Origin: Bacteroidales bacterium
GTDB lineage: Bacteria; Bacteroidota; Bacteroidia; Bacteroidales; WCHB1-69
NCBI GenBank assembly: GCA_031272415.1
Contig: JAISTU010000062.1
Location: 1 to 14,262, forward strand
Direction: 5' to 3'
Length of the DNA stretch: 14,262 nt
Under the pieces are notes generated by a model, which saw only the letters and a list, made by a program, of their open reading frames with translations, was not told the DNA's origin and did not search any database. This document shows, in pieces, positions 7,188 to 14,021 of the stretch; positions within the stretch are counted from its first letter, which is position 1; every line of letters starts with the position of its first letter. The position numbers and the translations under genes were made by a program.

Positions 7188-8711
7188 CTATGTAGAAATA
7201 GTTTTTATCGCATGAATAATCCTTTTGCTTGCTTGCGGTTGTCCTAATAAGGCAATAATTTCAAACAAATCAGGTCCTTTTGCTTTGCCAACCATACACA
7301 GTCGCAAACAATTCATAATTTGCCCCATATTGAGTGAATTTTGCGTAATATATTCAGCCACAGCATCATGCAAAGCATCCCGTTCAAAAGGCGATATCCG
7401 TTTCAAAATGTTATCAATTGCCGTCAAATGTGTTGCTGTGTCTTCTTTCCAACGCTTTTTGACAACGCTTTGGTCATAACTGTCGGGTGCAACAAAGAAA
7501 AATGCACTCTCCTCCCACAAATCATTGATAAACGTTATTCGCTCTTTGACCAAATCAATGATTTTATACAAATAATCTTTTGGCGGCTCAATTTGTTTTT
7601 CCTGCAAAATGGGGGCAAAAAGTGCAGCAATTTGTTCGGTCGTTTTTTGTTGTAAATACTTGTGATTAAACCATTTAGCCTTTTCAATGTCAAATTTAGC
7701 CCCTGATTTGCTCACTCTTTCCAACGAAAAATCGGCAATCAATTCTTCCATTGAGAATATTTCTTGCTCTGTGCCTGCATTCCAGCCCAATAATGCCAAA
7801 AAATTGATAACGGCTTCGGGTAAATAACCCTGTTCTTTGTAACCATTTGATACAGAGCCTGTTACAGGGTCTGTCCATTGCAAAGGAAAAACAGGAAATC
7901 CCAATCTATCGCCGTCTCTTTTGCTTAATTTGCCATTGCCGTCAGGCTTAAGAATTAACGGTAAATGTGCAAATTGAGGCATGCTGTTTTCCCACCCCAA
8001 ATAGCGATACAATAAAACGTGCAAAGGGGCAGAGGGCAACCATTCCGCTCCCCTGATGACATGCGATATTTGCATCAAATGGTCATCCACAATGTTCGCC
8101 AAATGGTAAGTCGGCAAACCATCCACCGATTTCCAAAGCACTTTATCGTCCAAAACAGACGAATTGACCACCACTTTGCCATAAATTTGGTCAAAAACCT
8201 CTACCTCCTCATTGGGCTCAATTTTGATACGAACCACATATTGGCAACCCTTATTGAGCAAACCTTGCGTTTCTGCTTGGGAAAGTGAAAGTGAATTTTT
8301 CATCCCCCCACGTGTAGATGCATCATATTGAAAATTAGGGATTTGCTTCCGTTTTTCTTCTATTTCTTGTGGAGTATCAAAAGCAATATATGCTTTATTA
8401 TTTTCCAATAAAAAGTCAGCATATTGCTTATACAGTGGTTTTCGCTCTGATTGTCGATACGAAATTCCTTGATTATTAGGAATATGCACCCCTTCATCAA
8501 AGGGAATACCCAACCATGCAAAGGAATCTACAATATACTGCTCTGCTCCTTTGACAAAGCGGGTAGAATCTGTATCTTCAATTCGCAAAATCAATTTACC
8601 GCCATGTTGTTTGGCGAATAAATAATTATACAAAGCAGTCCGCACCCCACCTATATGCAGGGCGCCCGTTGGACTTGGGGCAAAGCGTACTCTTACTTCC
8701 TTGACCATCAT
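7188..8711 (-). CDS. gltX: Glutamate--tRNA ligase
   Basis: Class I aminoacyl-tRNA synthetase that charges tRNA-Glu. The N-terminus has R-F-A-P-S-P-T-G then H-I-G-G (HIGH-type motif, residues 19-22), and K-L-S-K-R (261-265) is the KMSKS-type loop. R-I-E-D-T-D and the anticodon-binding C-terminal half are present; the length of about 507 residues suits the bacterial discriminating enzyme. The frame can be read from a TTG at 8720, but ATG codons at 8711 and 8708 sit directly before the conserved start of the fold, so I use 8711. It follows rpmF by 16 nt. Nothing in the visible motifs suggests loss of function. Confidence 0.97.
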   Translation of the reverse strand: MMVKEVRVRFAPSPTGALHIGGVRTALYNYLFAKQHGGKLILRIEDTDSTRFVKGAEQYIVDSFAWLGIPFDEGVHIPNNQGISYRQSERKPLYKQYADFLLENNKAYIAFDTPQEIEEKRKQIPNFQYDASTRGGMKNSLSLSQAETQGLLNKGCQYVVRIKIEPNEEVEVFDQIYGKVVVNSSVLDDKVLWKSVDGLPTYHLANIVDDHLMQISHVIRGAEWLPSAPLHVLLYRYLGWENSMPQFAHLPLILKPDGNGKLSKRDGDRLGFPVFPLQWTDPVTGSVSNGYKEQGYLPEAVINFLALLGWNAGTEQEIFSMEELIADFSLERVSKSGAKFDIEKAKWFNHKYLQQKTTEQIAALFAPILQEKQIEPPKDYLYKIIDLVKERITFINDLWEESAFFFVAPDSYDQSVVKKRWKEDTATHLTAIDNILKRISPFERDALHDAVAEYITQNSLNMGQIMNCLRLCMVGKAKGPDLFEIIALLGQPQASKRIIHAIKTIST

Positions 8712-8727
8712 TGACGCCAACGGAATA

Positions 8728-8925
8728 CTAAGCCTTTGCCTTTGCTTTGACCTTAATTTCCATCACTTGTTGTCCGCGGTAAGTGCCGCATTCGGGACAA
8801 ACTCTATGATAAATTACCGCCGACCCACAATTTGAACATTCTATCATCTGGGGTGCTACGGCTTTGTCGTGTGTTCTTCTTTTATCTCTCCTTGTTGCCG
8901 AGTGTCTTCTTTTCGGATTTGGCAT
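8728..8925 (-). CDS. rpmF: 50S ribosomal protein L32
   Basis: A 65-residue basic protein of the large ribosomal subunit. The N-terminus P-N-P-K-R-R-H-S with following R-R-D-K-R-R is typical of L32. The four-cysteine zinc-binding set is complete: Cys30, Cys33, Cys43, Cys46, so this is the zinc-containing form. The C-terminus ends in a lysine/alanine-rich tail. It lies 19 nt after yceD, the usual partner, and 16 nt before gltX. Confidence 0.97.
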   Translation of the reverse strand: MPNPKRRHSATRRDKRRTHDKAVAPQMIECSNCGSAVIYHRVCPECGTYRGQQVMEIKVKAKAKA

Positions 8926-8944
8926 ATCTTTTTACTTAATTTTA

Positions 8945-9499
8945 TTAGTTATTTAATTTTATATTTTTTAAACCTTCCCAACGCTCATCTACGACCTCCG
9001 TATGGGGCTGTTGAGAAGAATATTTTTTCAAAATTTCGAGTGTTTGAGCATTGCAAAGTGTCTCATCTTCATGCACTTTCCGCATGGGAATGTCAAGGCA
9101 TAAATACTCAAAAATAACCTGTTCTACATTATAAGAGGTTACTTTGTCAGACAGAAAAATAATGTCATCATCATCGCTGTCGAGAACACTGTTTTCCGGT
9201 ATTGCTACTAATTTGAGTATCAATTTTTCACTTTTTGACACCTTTAGGCTCATTTTTTCTAAACAACGGTCGCAATCACAAAACAATTCTCCTTCAAAAT
9301 CAAAAACCAAAACAATCATTGTTTCTTCTTTTGTAATCGAAACTTGAACGTCAATATCTGCGCCCGTAATATCCTCATTTACATTGTTTTCAAAGAACGT
9401 ATTATCAATTTTTATTTGCCAATGATGCACACCTTGTGCCATTGAACCAAAACAAATTTCAAACTTTTCTGTCTCTTTTTTTCCTTTCATAATTGTCAT
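8945..9499 (-). CDS. yceD: YceD family protein (DUF177)
   Basis: A 184-residue protein of the YceD/DUF177 family, nearly always encoded directly before rpmF and linked to ribosome assembly (23S rRNA accumulation in plants and E. coli). It shows the family's cysteine cluster C-D-C-D-R-C-L-E (Cys74, 76, 79) and the C-terminal D-E-R-W-E-G-L-K-N. The frame opens further to a TTG at 9538, but that lies upstream of the -7 promoter box (9517-9524) and cannot be translated from it. ATG 9499 or ATG 9490 is the start; the leader would be about 12 or 21 nt. First gene of the operon yceD-rpmF-gltX-CPBP-PLD. Confidence 0.9.
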   Translation of the reverse strand: MTIMKGKKETEKFEICFGSMAQGVHHWQIKIDNTFFENNVNEDITGADIDVQVSITKEETMIVLVFDFEGELFCDCDRCLEKMSLKVSKSEKLILKLVAIPENSVLDSDDDDIIFLSDKVTSYNVEQVIFEYLCLDIPMRKVHEDETLCNAQTLEILKKYSSQQPHTEVVDERWEGLKNIKLNN

Positions 9500-9516
9500 T
9501 TTTTTCAAGGGTTTTG

Positions 9517-9553
9517 CAAAGATACACTTTTTTATCAAATAAAAATTAAAAAC
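9517..9553 (-). promoter_or_regulatory. Promoter of the yceD-rpmF-gltX operon
   Basis: Reading on the minus strand, TATCTTTG (9524-9517) matches TAnnTTTG exactly, followed by CAAAA. Positions 9523-9553 are identical over 31 nt to 294-324 upstream of tRNA-Ala. The expected start of transcription is near 9511, which excludes the upstream TTG as yceD start. No other clear promoter is seen in the operon. Confidence 0.78.
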
Positions 9554-9560
9554 GTTTTTT

Positions 9561-9588
9561 AATTGAGAATTAAAAATTGAGAATTAAA
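9561..9588. repeat. Heptamer array (AATTGAG AATTAAA) x 2
   Basis: AATTGAG (9561-9567), AATTAAA (9568-9574), AATTGAG (9575-9581) and AATTAAA (9582-9588) form a perfect 14-nt direct repeat. It lies just upstream of the yceD promoter core, the same position that the TACACTC heptamers take before the tRNA promoter core. Confidence 0.7.
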
Positions 9589-9602
9589 AGTTTCATTTTT
9601 TT

Positions 9603-9791
9603 TTGTCTGAACTATGATTTTGAATGATTTTCATGATTTGTGTGATTATCTATAATCACAATTTTAAAATCATACTAATCGCATTAATCATACGAAAATC
9701 AGCGGTTCAGACAATTATTTTAATCTTGTTAATCTTATAAATCTTATGAAAATCTGTGGTTCAGACAATTTTAAAATCAAAGTTCAGACAA
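9603..9791. repeat. TTGTCTGAAC palindromic repeat element B (189 bp, with extra right halves)
   Basis: Left end TTGTCTGAACT (9603-9613). GATT tetramers start at 9616, 9626, 9635, 9644, and AATC at 9654, 9668, 9677, 9686, 9697, ending in GTTCAGACAA (9705-9714). A second right half follows: AATC at 9722, 9731, 9740, 9751 and GTTCAGACAA at 9759-9768. A third, shortened one ends at 9791, and its last 19 nt mirror the left end in 18 positions. AATC spacing of 9, 9 and 11 is the same in the two right halves and, mirrored, in element A. A 9-bp inner hairpin lies at 9641-9660. It sits between the yceD promoter and the terminator of the next gene; no coding sequence is seen in it. Confidence 0.8.
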
Positions 9792-9797
9792 TAACAT

Positions 9798-9835
9798 AAA
9801 AAAAAGAGGATTAGCAGAATTTCTCCTACTAACCC
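9798..9835 (-). terminator. Intrinsic terminator of the 1345-residue gene
   Basis: On the minus strand, GGGTTAGTAG (9835-9826) pairs with CTGCTAATCC (9817-9808) over 10 bp, two of them G-U, around an 8-nt loop. CTC and then eight T residues (9805-9798) follow. It lies 38 nt after the TAG stop and separates this gene from the yceD operon downstream. Confidence 0.82.
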
Positions 9836-9860
9836 TTAATAAGTATTTTTTTAATAACTT

Positions 9861-9877
9861 TTCACTCTACACTCTAC
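9861..9877. repeat. TACACTC heptamer tract over a stop codon
   Basis: TTCACTC (9861-9867), TACACTC (9868-9874), TAC. The same heptamers form the array at 257-284. The TAG stop of the 1345-residue protein (9876-9874, minus) lies in it. Confidence 0.5.
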
Positions 9878-12800
9878 GGTTTCACCACATAATACACCAC
9901 CGGAAATGTCTGTCCGTCTAAGCGATATTTGTACCAGCAGACTGTCCATTGAAAATTGGGAACTGTACCTACATTGGCAGGGGCAGGTACGGTGCCGGCA
10001 ATGGCGTGTCCTACTCCTTCGGAGTGTGAATTTGCCCACGACTCGCCGTGTCCGTAACCTACTCCCGCTTTAAGTCCCGCTGCAGAGGTTACCACCAATT
10101 GTGCCTCCAGATTGAAGTTAAAACCGGTCGAAGACTCTTTTTCGGCATCCAACTCAATACTTCGTGTGCAATCGCTCCCGCTACCGACGTTAATAAATTC
10201 GGGAAAACCGTCATTGGCAGCCCAAAGTACAGTCGAAGGCTCCGCATTGTTGGGGTCATTCTCGATTTTGGCAACATTGGTTTTAATTTGATTTTTATCG
10301 CTCGGATAGGTAAATGGAAAACCAACCGTATGCACAAAAAGATTGTCCAATTTCGGGGCTTCGGGATTGTCTTCCATCAACATTTTGTAATCCTCCAAAT
10401 TCAAAGCCATTGTACGCGGCTCGCTTTCGGGAACAGATATAGAAATTATACCCCCAATTTCGTCCGTATTTTCAGACTCTATGATCTCATAAGTATAAGT
10501 ATCGTAAAACGTTGCCGAAAGGATAACGGCGTCATTTTCAGGCGCCACCCACTCTATGCTTTGCGTTTCGGTATAAGTGGTTTCAGTACTTTTTTCGGTT
10601 TCAAATTCCAATTTGGTTTCAAAATCTACTCCGCCGAGATTGATACCCAACACGGGCGCCTCAAATTCGTACTCAAACCCCATAATCACCATGCCTTTAT
10701 TGCTACTGTTGCGTGATGAACCGGAGCCGGTAGTGGTCGTTTTGCCCCATGCTGTACCCATACTCGCGGAATTAGGATATTCAAACTCCTCACCATCAGG
10801 TCTATATTTCCAAAATGGAGGTGCTGCAAGCAAAGCATAAATCCGCGGCTCACTCATAGTCGTTTGATGATTAACATATTTTAATGTTTTAGATGCCTCC
10901 GCACTCCGCGCAGACGCTACAAATGGAATACTGCCAGTCTCTGAAAGTGTATTGGGTTTTATTGTGTGGTAGATATTTTCTCCCATTCCTATCGTATAGC
11001 CCGCATCATTGTTTAAACTAAATTGTACTCTCATTGCAGTAGCAAGAGAAGAAGGGTGAATAGAAGTCGAACTTAAGGTACTCCCCGAAACAGCAATAAT
11101 AGTATGCTCAACCGTTGTGGTTATTGTTGCAGTTTGGTTTTTCACGCTTAAGTGAACTGCTGTTGCATTTGCTTTCATTTTCATAATATTTAATTGTTCT
11201 TTTCCTTCTTCGTTTCCGTTAAAATTGCCGGAGGTCATAAAATCAGGCAACACAAAATATCCGCTTGTAAGCAATGCTGTTGTTGTCTTTTTTGATAAAC
11301 TGCCATAGCCTGAGCCACCGTCTGTATAAGTGAGCACATCAAGCCCTGCCACAATGTCTGATTTACTGCCCACACCATCAAAATTGACCAAAGTAATATT
11401 GTCGTTAAAAGTGGGGCTAGTATGAGTAAGTAGTTCGTTATACGCAACATTATTGCCGGCGCTTTGTGTTTGTCCCGTAGAATAAGTCGTTAGCCGGTTA
11501 AGTTCAATTGTTCCATTGTGTTCAAAAAGACAAACAGTTGGCGCCACCGCTTGTGGCGTAGGCATAGATACGGTCGGGACTGCCTCTTTGGGTGAAATCA
11601 TGGCAACAATGGTATTGATACCGTGTCCTGTTACATTTCCAATTTTAACATCATAAAAGGGTGTATTATATATGTTATCAGTAGAATTTACATTAGAGCA
11701 ATTGTTAAATGCTGTGTACATTTTGCTGATATTGCCCATCGGATAGAGTTCTATTTTATAATTGCCTTTTGTTTGTTCATAAATGGCTACAATATCAGGA
11801 GTTTTATCGCCGTCTGCATCACCCACCGCAATGCGTACATTGGCAAATTTGTTGGAAGTATCTTGATAAGTAGTAAATGTTTTGTTATACAATTGTGTCC
11901 AATTAGAGCCGTTTTTCTTATACACCACCACTTTTCTGTCTAAATTGACCACAATTTCATCCACTCCATCATTGTCAAAATCGGCAGCCAATACCTGAAA
12001 TCTACTGACATATTGCTCATAGGTTTCTATATAAATCGGGAATAAATGATTTGAGCGTAAATTATTGGAAGAATTAAGAGTATAGTTCCCCATTTCAAAC
12101 GTTGTGGGCAATGTAATGCTGTCAATGCGGGCATAACCGTTGAGACTGTCGTTATAAGTTATCAAAGAAACCGTGCCGGAGCCGTAAATAAAGTCATTGG
12201 CGGTGCTGTTGGCAAAATTCCACATCCTAAAAGGTCTGTTCCACGTGGCGACTACCAAATTTTCTCGATTGTTACCGTTTTTAATGGCTGTTGCTTTTTT
12301 GAGATAGGGACTTACGCCTGTTCCCTGTGCCAACGTTGCGTGAGGCATTTTGGTTCTCGAATAGGCATTATTGGCATAATCGTAACGATAAAAGAGCGAA
12401 TCCCTATTGACCACCCCCGAATTGGGAATATAGGAATAGTCGGCAAAGATTTTCAATTTTTCGGAACTTGCTGTATATGAGCCTCCCAAAGGTCCGTTGG
12501 AAAATATTTTTCGCTTTGGGGCAGCATTGATTGAATCTTTAAACAAATCAATCACATTTTGATAGGCACTTGGAGCGACTCTACACGCACGCACCCGCAA
12601 GCCTGCACCCAAATTCGCCGTTTGAGTAGAATTAAACAAAATGTGGCTTTCAGTAAATCCCCACCATATCGGCTGATTGTTGTTCGTAGAGCGTGTCCAA
12701 AATGCGGCTTTAAAATCGCCGTCGCCCAAAAACGCCCCTGAATCTGAAAGCGTTCCTGTTGCCATCGCTCCAAAACTTGTCGTATCGGGCGCCGTTTCTG

Positions 12801-13911
12801 GGATAGACCATGAATTGTCGCGTCCACGCAATAAATCAGGTCTCGGATGACTGTAAGATGTTGTCAAAGAAGTAGTTGCATCCACAACAGGCGTCATTCC
12901 CAATGCCTTAAACATGGCATCAATTTCGCCCGCAGTCGGCAATTGCCAGCCTTCCGGCACGGCTGCTTTGGCACCATCCCAATTGTAATAACCGCCTTTG
13001 TCGCTACTGTTTTCGTCAAAATTGCGGTAAGCAACTTTGCCGGAGGGATAAATGCTCCATGCATTGGCACTTGTGCGAAGCGATGCCTTTGACGGCACAA
13101 CACCCAAATCCTCTGCCATCCAAAGGATACCGCCTACATTGACAATCGGATAATACCTGCCCGCCGCATCCTTGCATTCATAAAAATCGAACGTAATGGG
13201 GTGGCTCAATGTGGGCTGATTCATTACAATGGTGGTCATATTGCCGCTTTTGCCTGTAAATCGCAGCAGTTGACCATATTCGTAATACATCCACACAATG
13301 TTGCTGTCCGATTTTTGGGCAATTTGAGTTGTGTAATGTGTTGATTCTGTTTGCAATTCCATTCCGTTTGAACCTTCCAAACGAATAGAACCTGTGCTGC
13401 TTTCGCCATTGGAGAGCCATTTAATTGTTTCATTGACGCCATTTCCGCGCAATGCAACAATATAAACGCCGCTTTTGAGGCTGGGCAACACAACAGAGTG
13501 TTTCCCTGCGTCCAATTGGAACGCTTGTTGTAATACCGTTTTGCCCAACATATCGGTTACGGAAATATCCACATTTCCATTGACCGTGTTGGCAAAAACG
13601 AGCCTTGCTGCTCCAAATGAAGGATTTGGATACAACAACGGCTTGACTTTAATGGTGGTCTTCACTTCTCCGATTTCCAATGTTTGGATATTCGTAAGTC
13701 TCAGAATATCACCACCGTTTAAAGTGATTTCAGTTTGTCGGCTCAAATTTTCTACTTTAACCGACTGAACATTACTTGCTTGACCGCGACCTGCAAAAGT
13801 CATGTCAAACTGCAAAGGGGCAACAGTATCTTGCGCTGTTGCAAATGTAGCCACTAATAGGCTCAATGTTAACAAGAATTCTTTTCTCAATTTATTTAAT
13901 CCTTTTCTCAT
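9874..13911 (-). CDS. Giant secreted protein: FISUMP domain, FG-GAP repeats, novel C-terminal region
   Basis: A 1345-residue protein. Residues 1-26 are a Sec signal peptide (cleavage near A-T-A/Q). About 92-155 form a module like a type A T9SS sorting domain (Y-P-N-P-S, ending G-V-Y-I-V-A-L), but near the N-terminus, a layout I recall from other FISUMP proteins. FISUMP (Fibrobacter succinogenes major paralogous domain) follows at about 241-445: N-V-G-G-I-L-W-M-A-E-D-L, P-E-G-W-Q-L-P-T, W-T-R-S, G-L-R-V-R-A-C-R. Then come FG-GAP/VCBS-type repeats: D-F-D-N-D-G (644-649), D-A-D-G-D (698-702), and weaker ones near 756-772 and 841-858, suggesting a calcium-binding beta-propeller. About 1020-1345 is unassigned: Ser/Thr/Glu-rich strands, a Gly-rich stretch near 1275-1310, and an end P-V-V-Y-Y-V-V-K-P. 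No C-terminal sorting signal. Probably an outer-surface protein; function unknown. Confidence 0.85.
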   Translation of the reverse strand: MRKGLNKLRKEFLLTLSLLVATFATAQDTVAPLQFDMTFAGRGQASNVQSVKVENLSRQTEITLNGGDILRLTNIQTLEIGEVKTTIKVKPLLYPNPSFGAARLVFANTVNGNVDISVTDMLGKTVLQQAFQLDAGKHSVVLPSLKSGVYIVALRGNGVNETIKWLSNGESSTGSIRLEGSNGMELQTESTHYTTQIAQKSDSNIVWMYYEYGQLLRFTGKSGNMTTIVMNQPTLSHPITFDFYECKDAAGRYYPIVNVGGILWMAEDLGVVPSKASLRTSANAWSIYPSGKVAYRNFDENSSDKGGYYNWDGAKAAVPEGWQLPTAGEIDAMFKALGMTPVVDATTSLTTSYSHPRPDLLRGRDNSWSIPETAPDTTSFGAMATGTLSDSGAFLGDGDFKAAFWTRSTNNNQPIWWGFTESHILFNSTQTANLGAGLRVRACRVAPSAYQNVIDLFKDSINAAPKRKIFSNGPLGGSYTASSEKLKIFADYSYIPNSGVVNRDSLFYRYDYANNAYSRTKMPHATLAQGTGVSPYLKKATAIKNGNNRENLVVATWNRPFRMWNFANSTANDFIYGSGTVSLITYNDSLNGYARIDSITLPTTFEMGNYTLNSSNNLRSNHLFPIYIETYEQYVSRFQVLAADFDNDGVDEIVVNLDRKVVVYKKNGSNWTQLYNKTFTTYQDTSNKFANVRIAVGDADGDKTPDIVAIYEQTKGNYKIELYPMGNISKMYTAFNNCSNVNSTDNIYNTPFYDVKIGNVTGHGINTIVAMISPKEAVPTVSMPTPQAVAPTVCLFEHNGTIELNRLTTYSTGQTQSAGNNVAYNELLTHTSPTFNDNITLVNFDGVGSKSDIVAGLDVLTYTDGGSGYGSLSKKTTTALLTSGYFVLPDFMTSGNFNGNEEGKEQLNIMKMKANATAVHLSVKNQTATITTTVEHTIIAVSGSTLSSTSIHPSSLATAMRVQFSLNNDAGYTIGMGENIYHTIKPNTLSETGSIPFVASARSAEASKTLKYVNHQTTMSEPRIYALLAAPPFWKYRPDGEEFEYPNSASMGTAWGKTTTTGSGSSRNSSNKGMVIMGFEYEFEAPVLGINLGGVDFETKLEFETEKSTETTYTETQSIEWVAPENDAVILSATFYDTYTYEIIESENTDEIGGIISISVPESEPRTMALNLEDYKMLMEDNPEAPKLDNLFVHTVGFPFTYPSDKNQIKTNVAKIENDPNNAEPSTVLWAANDGFPEFINVGSGSDCTRSIELDAEKESSTGFNFNLEAQLVVTSAAGLKAGVGYGHGESWANSHSEGVGHAIAGTVPAPANVGTVPNFQWTVCWYKYRLDGQTFPVVYYVVKP

Positions 13912-13986
13912 TATAATTTAAAATAATTTTTAATATTGAAATTTAATTTTTTACTTAATTCCTTGATAAATACTATTCAAAAAATT

Positions 13987-14008
13987 CCCTCGGCAGCATC
14001 GCCAAGGG
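13987..14008 (-). promoter_or_regulatory. Leader hairpin with T-tract upstream of the giant gene
   Basis: On the minus strand CCCTTGGC (14008-14001) pairs with GCCGAGGG (13994-13987) over 8 bp, one G-U, around a 6-nt loop. AATTTTTT follows. With the -7 box at 14021-14014, transcription would start almost at the hairpin. It could be a 5' stabilising stem-loop or an attenuator; the sequence does not decide which. It lies 75 nt before the ATG. Confidence 0.55.
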
Positions 14009-14013
14009 GGTTG

Positions 14014-14021
14014 CAAAGATA
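14014..14021 (-). promoter_or_regulatory. -7 promoter box of the giant gene
   Basis: TATCTTTG on the minus strand matches TAnnTTTG exactly, and the surrounding GTGTATCTTTGCAA is identical to that of the yceD promoter. The T-rich DNA upstream has no clear -33 TTTG at the usual distance. The leader to the ATG at 13911 would be about 95 nt. Confidence 0.65.

Larger units (their letters stand above)
9500..9873. other. Intergenic region between the giant gene and yceD
   Basis: These 374 bases hold, from right to left, the end of a heptamer tract, the terminator of the 1345-residue gene (9798-9835), palindromic element B, the AATTGAG heptamer array and the yceD promoter. No further open reading frame with coding character is seen. 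Confidence 0.7.

Noticed and set aside
9500..9538. TTG start for yceD
   Set aside because: It lies upstream of the TATCTTTG -7 box of its own promoter, so it would not be in the message.
9603..9791. CRISPR array
   Set aside because: Right-end copies are unevenly spaced (54 and 23 nt) and the material between is itself repetitive with 9-nt steps; no spacers and no cas genes.
10048..10716. Plus-strand open frame of 222 codons
   Set aside because: It lies wholly antisense to the giant gene, whose frame has clear signal peptide, FISUMP and FG-GAP motifs; the antisense product shows no recognisable domain.
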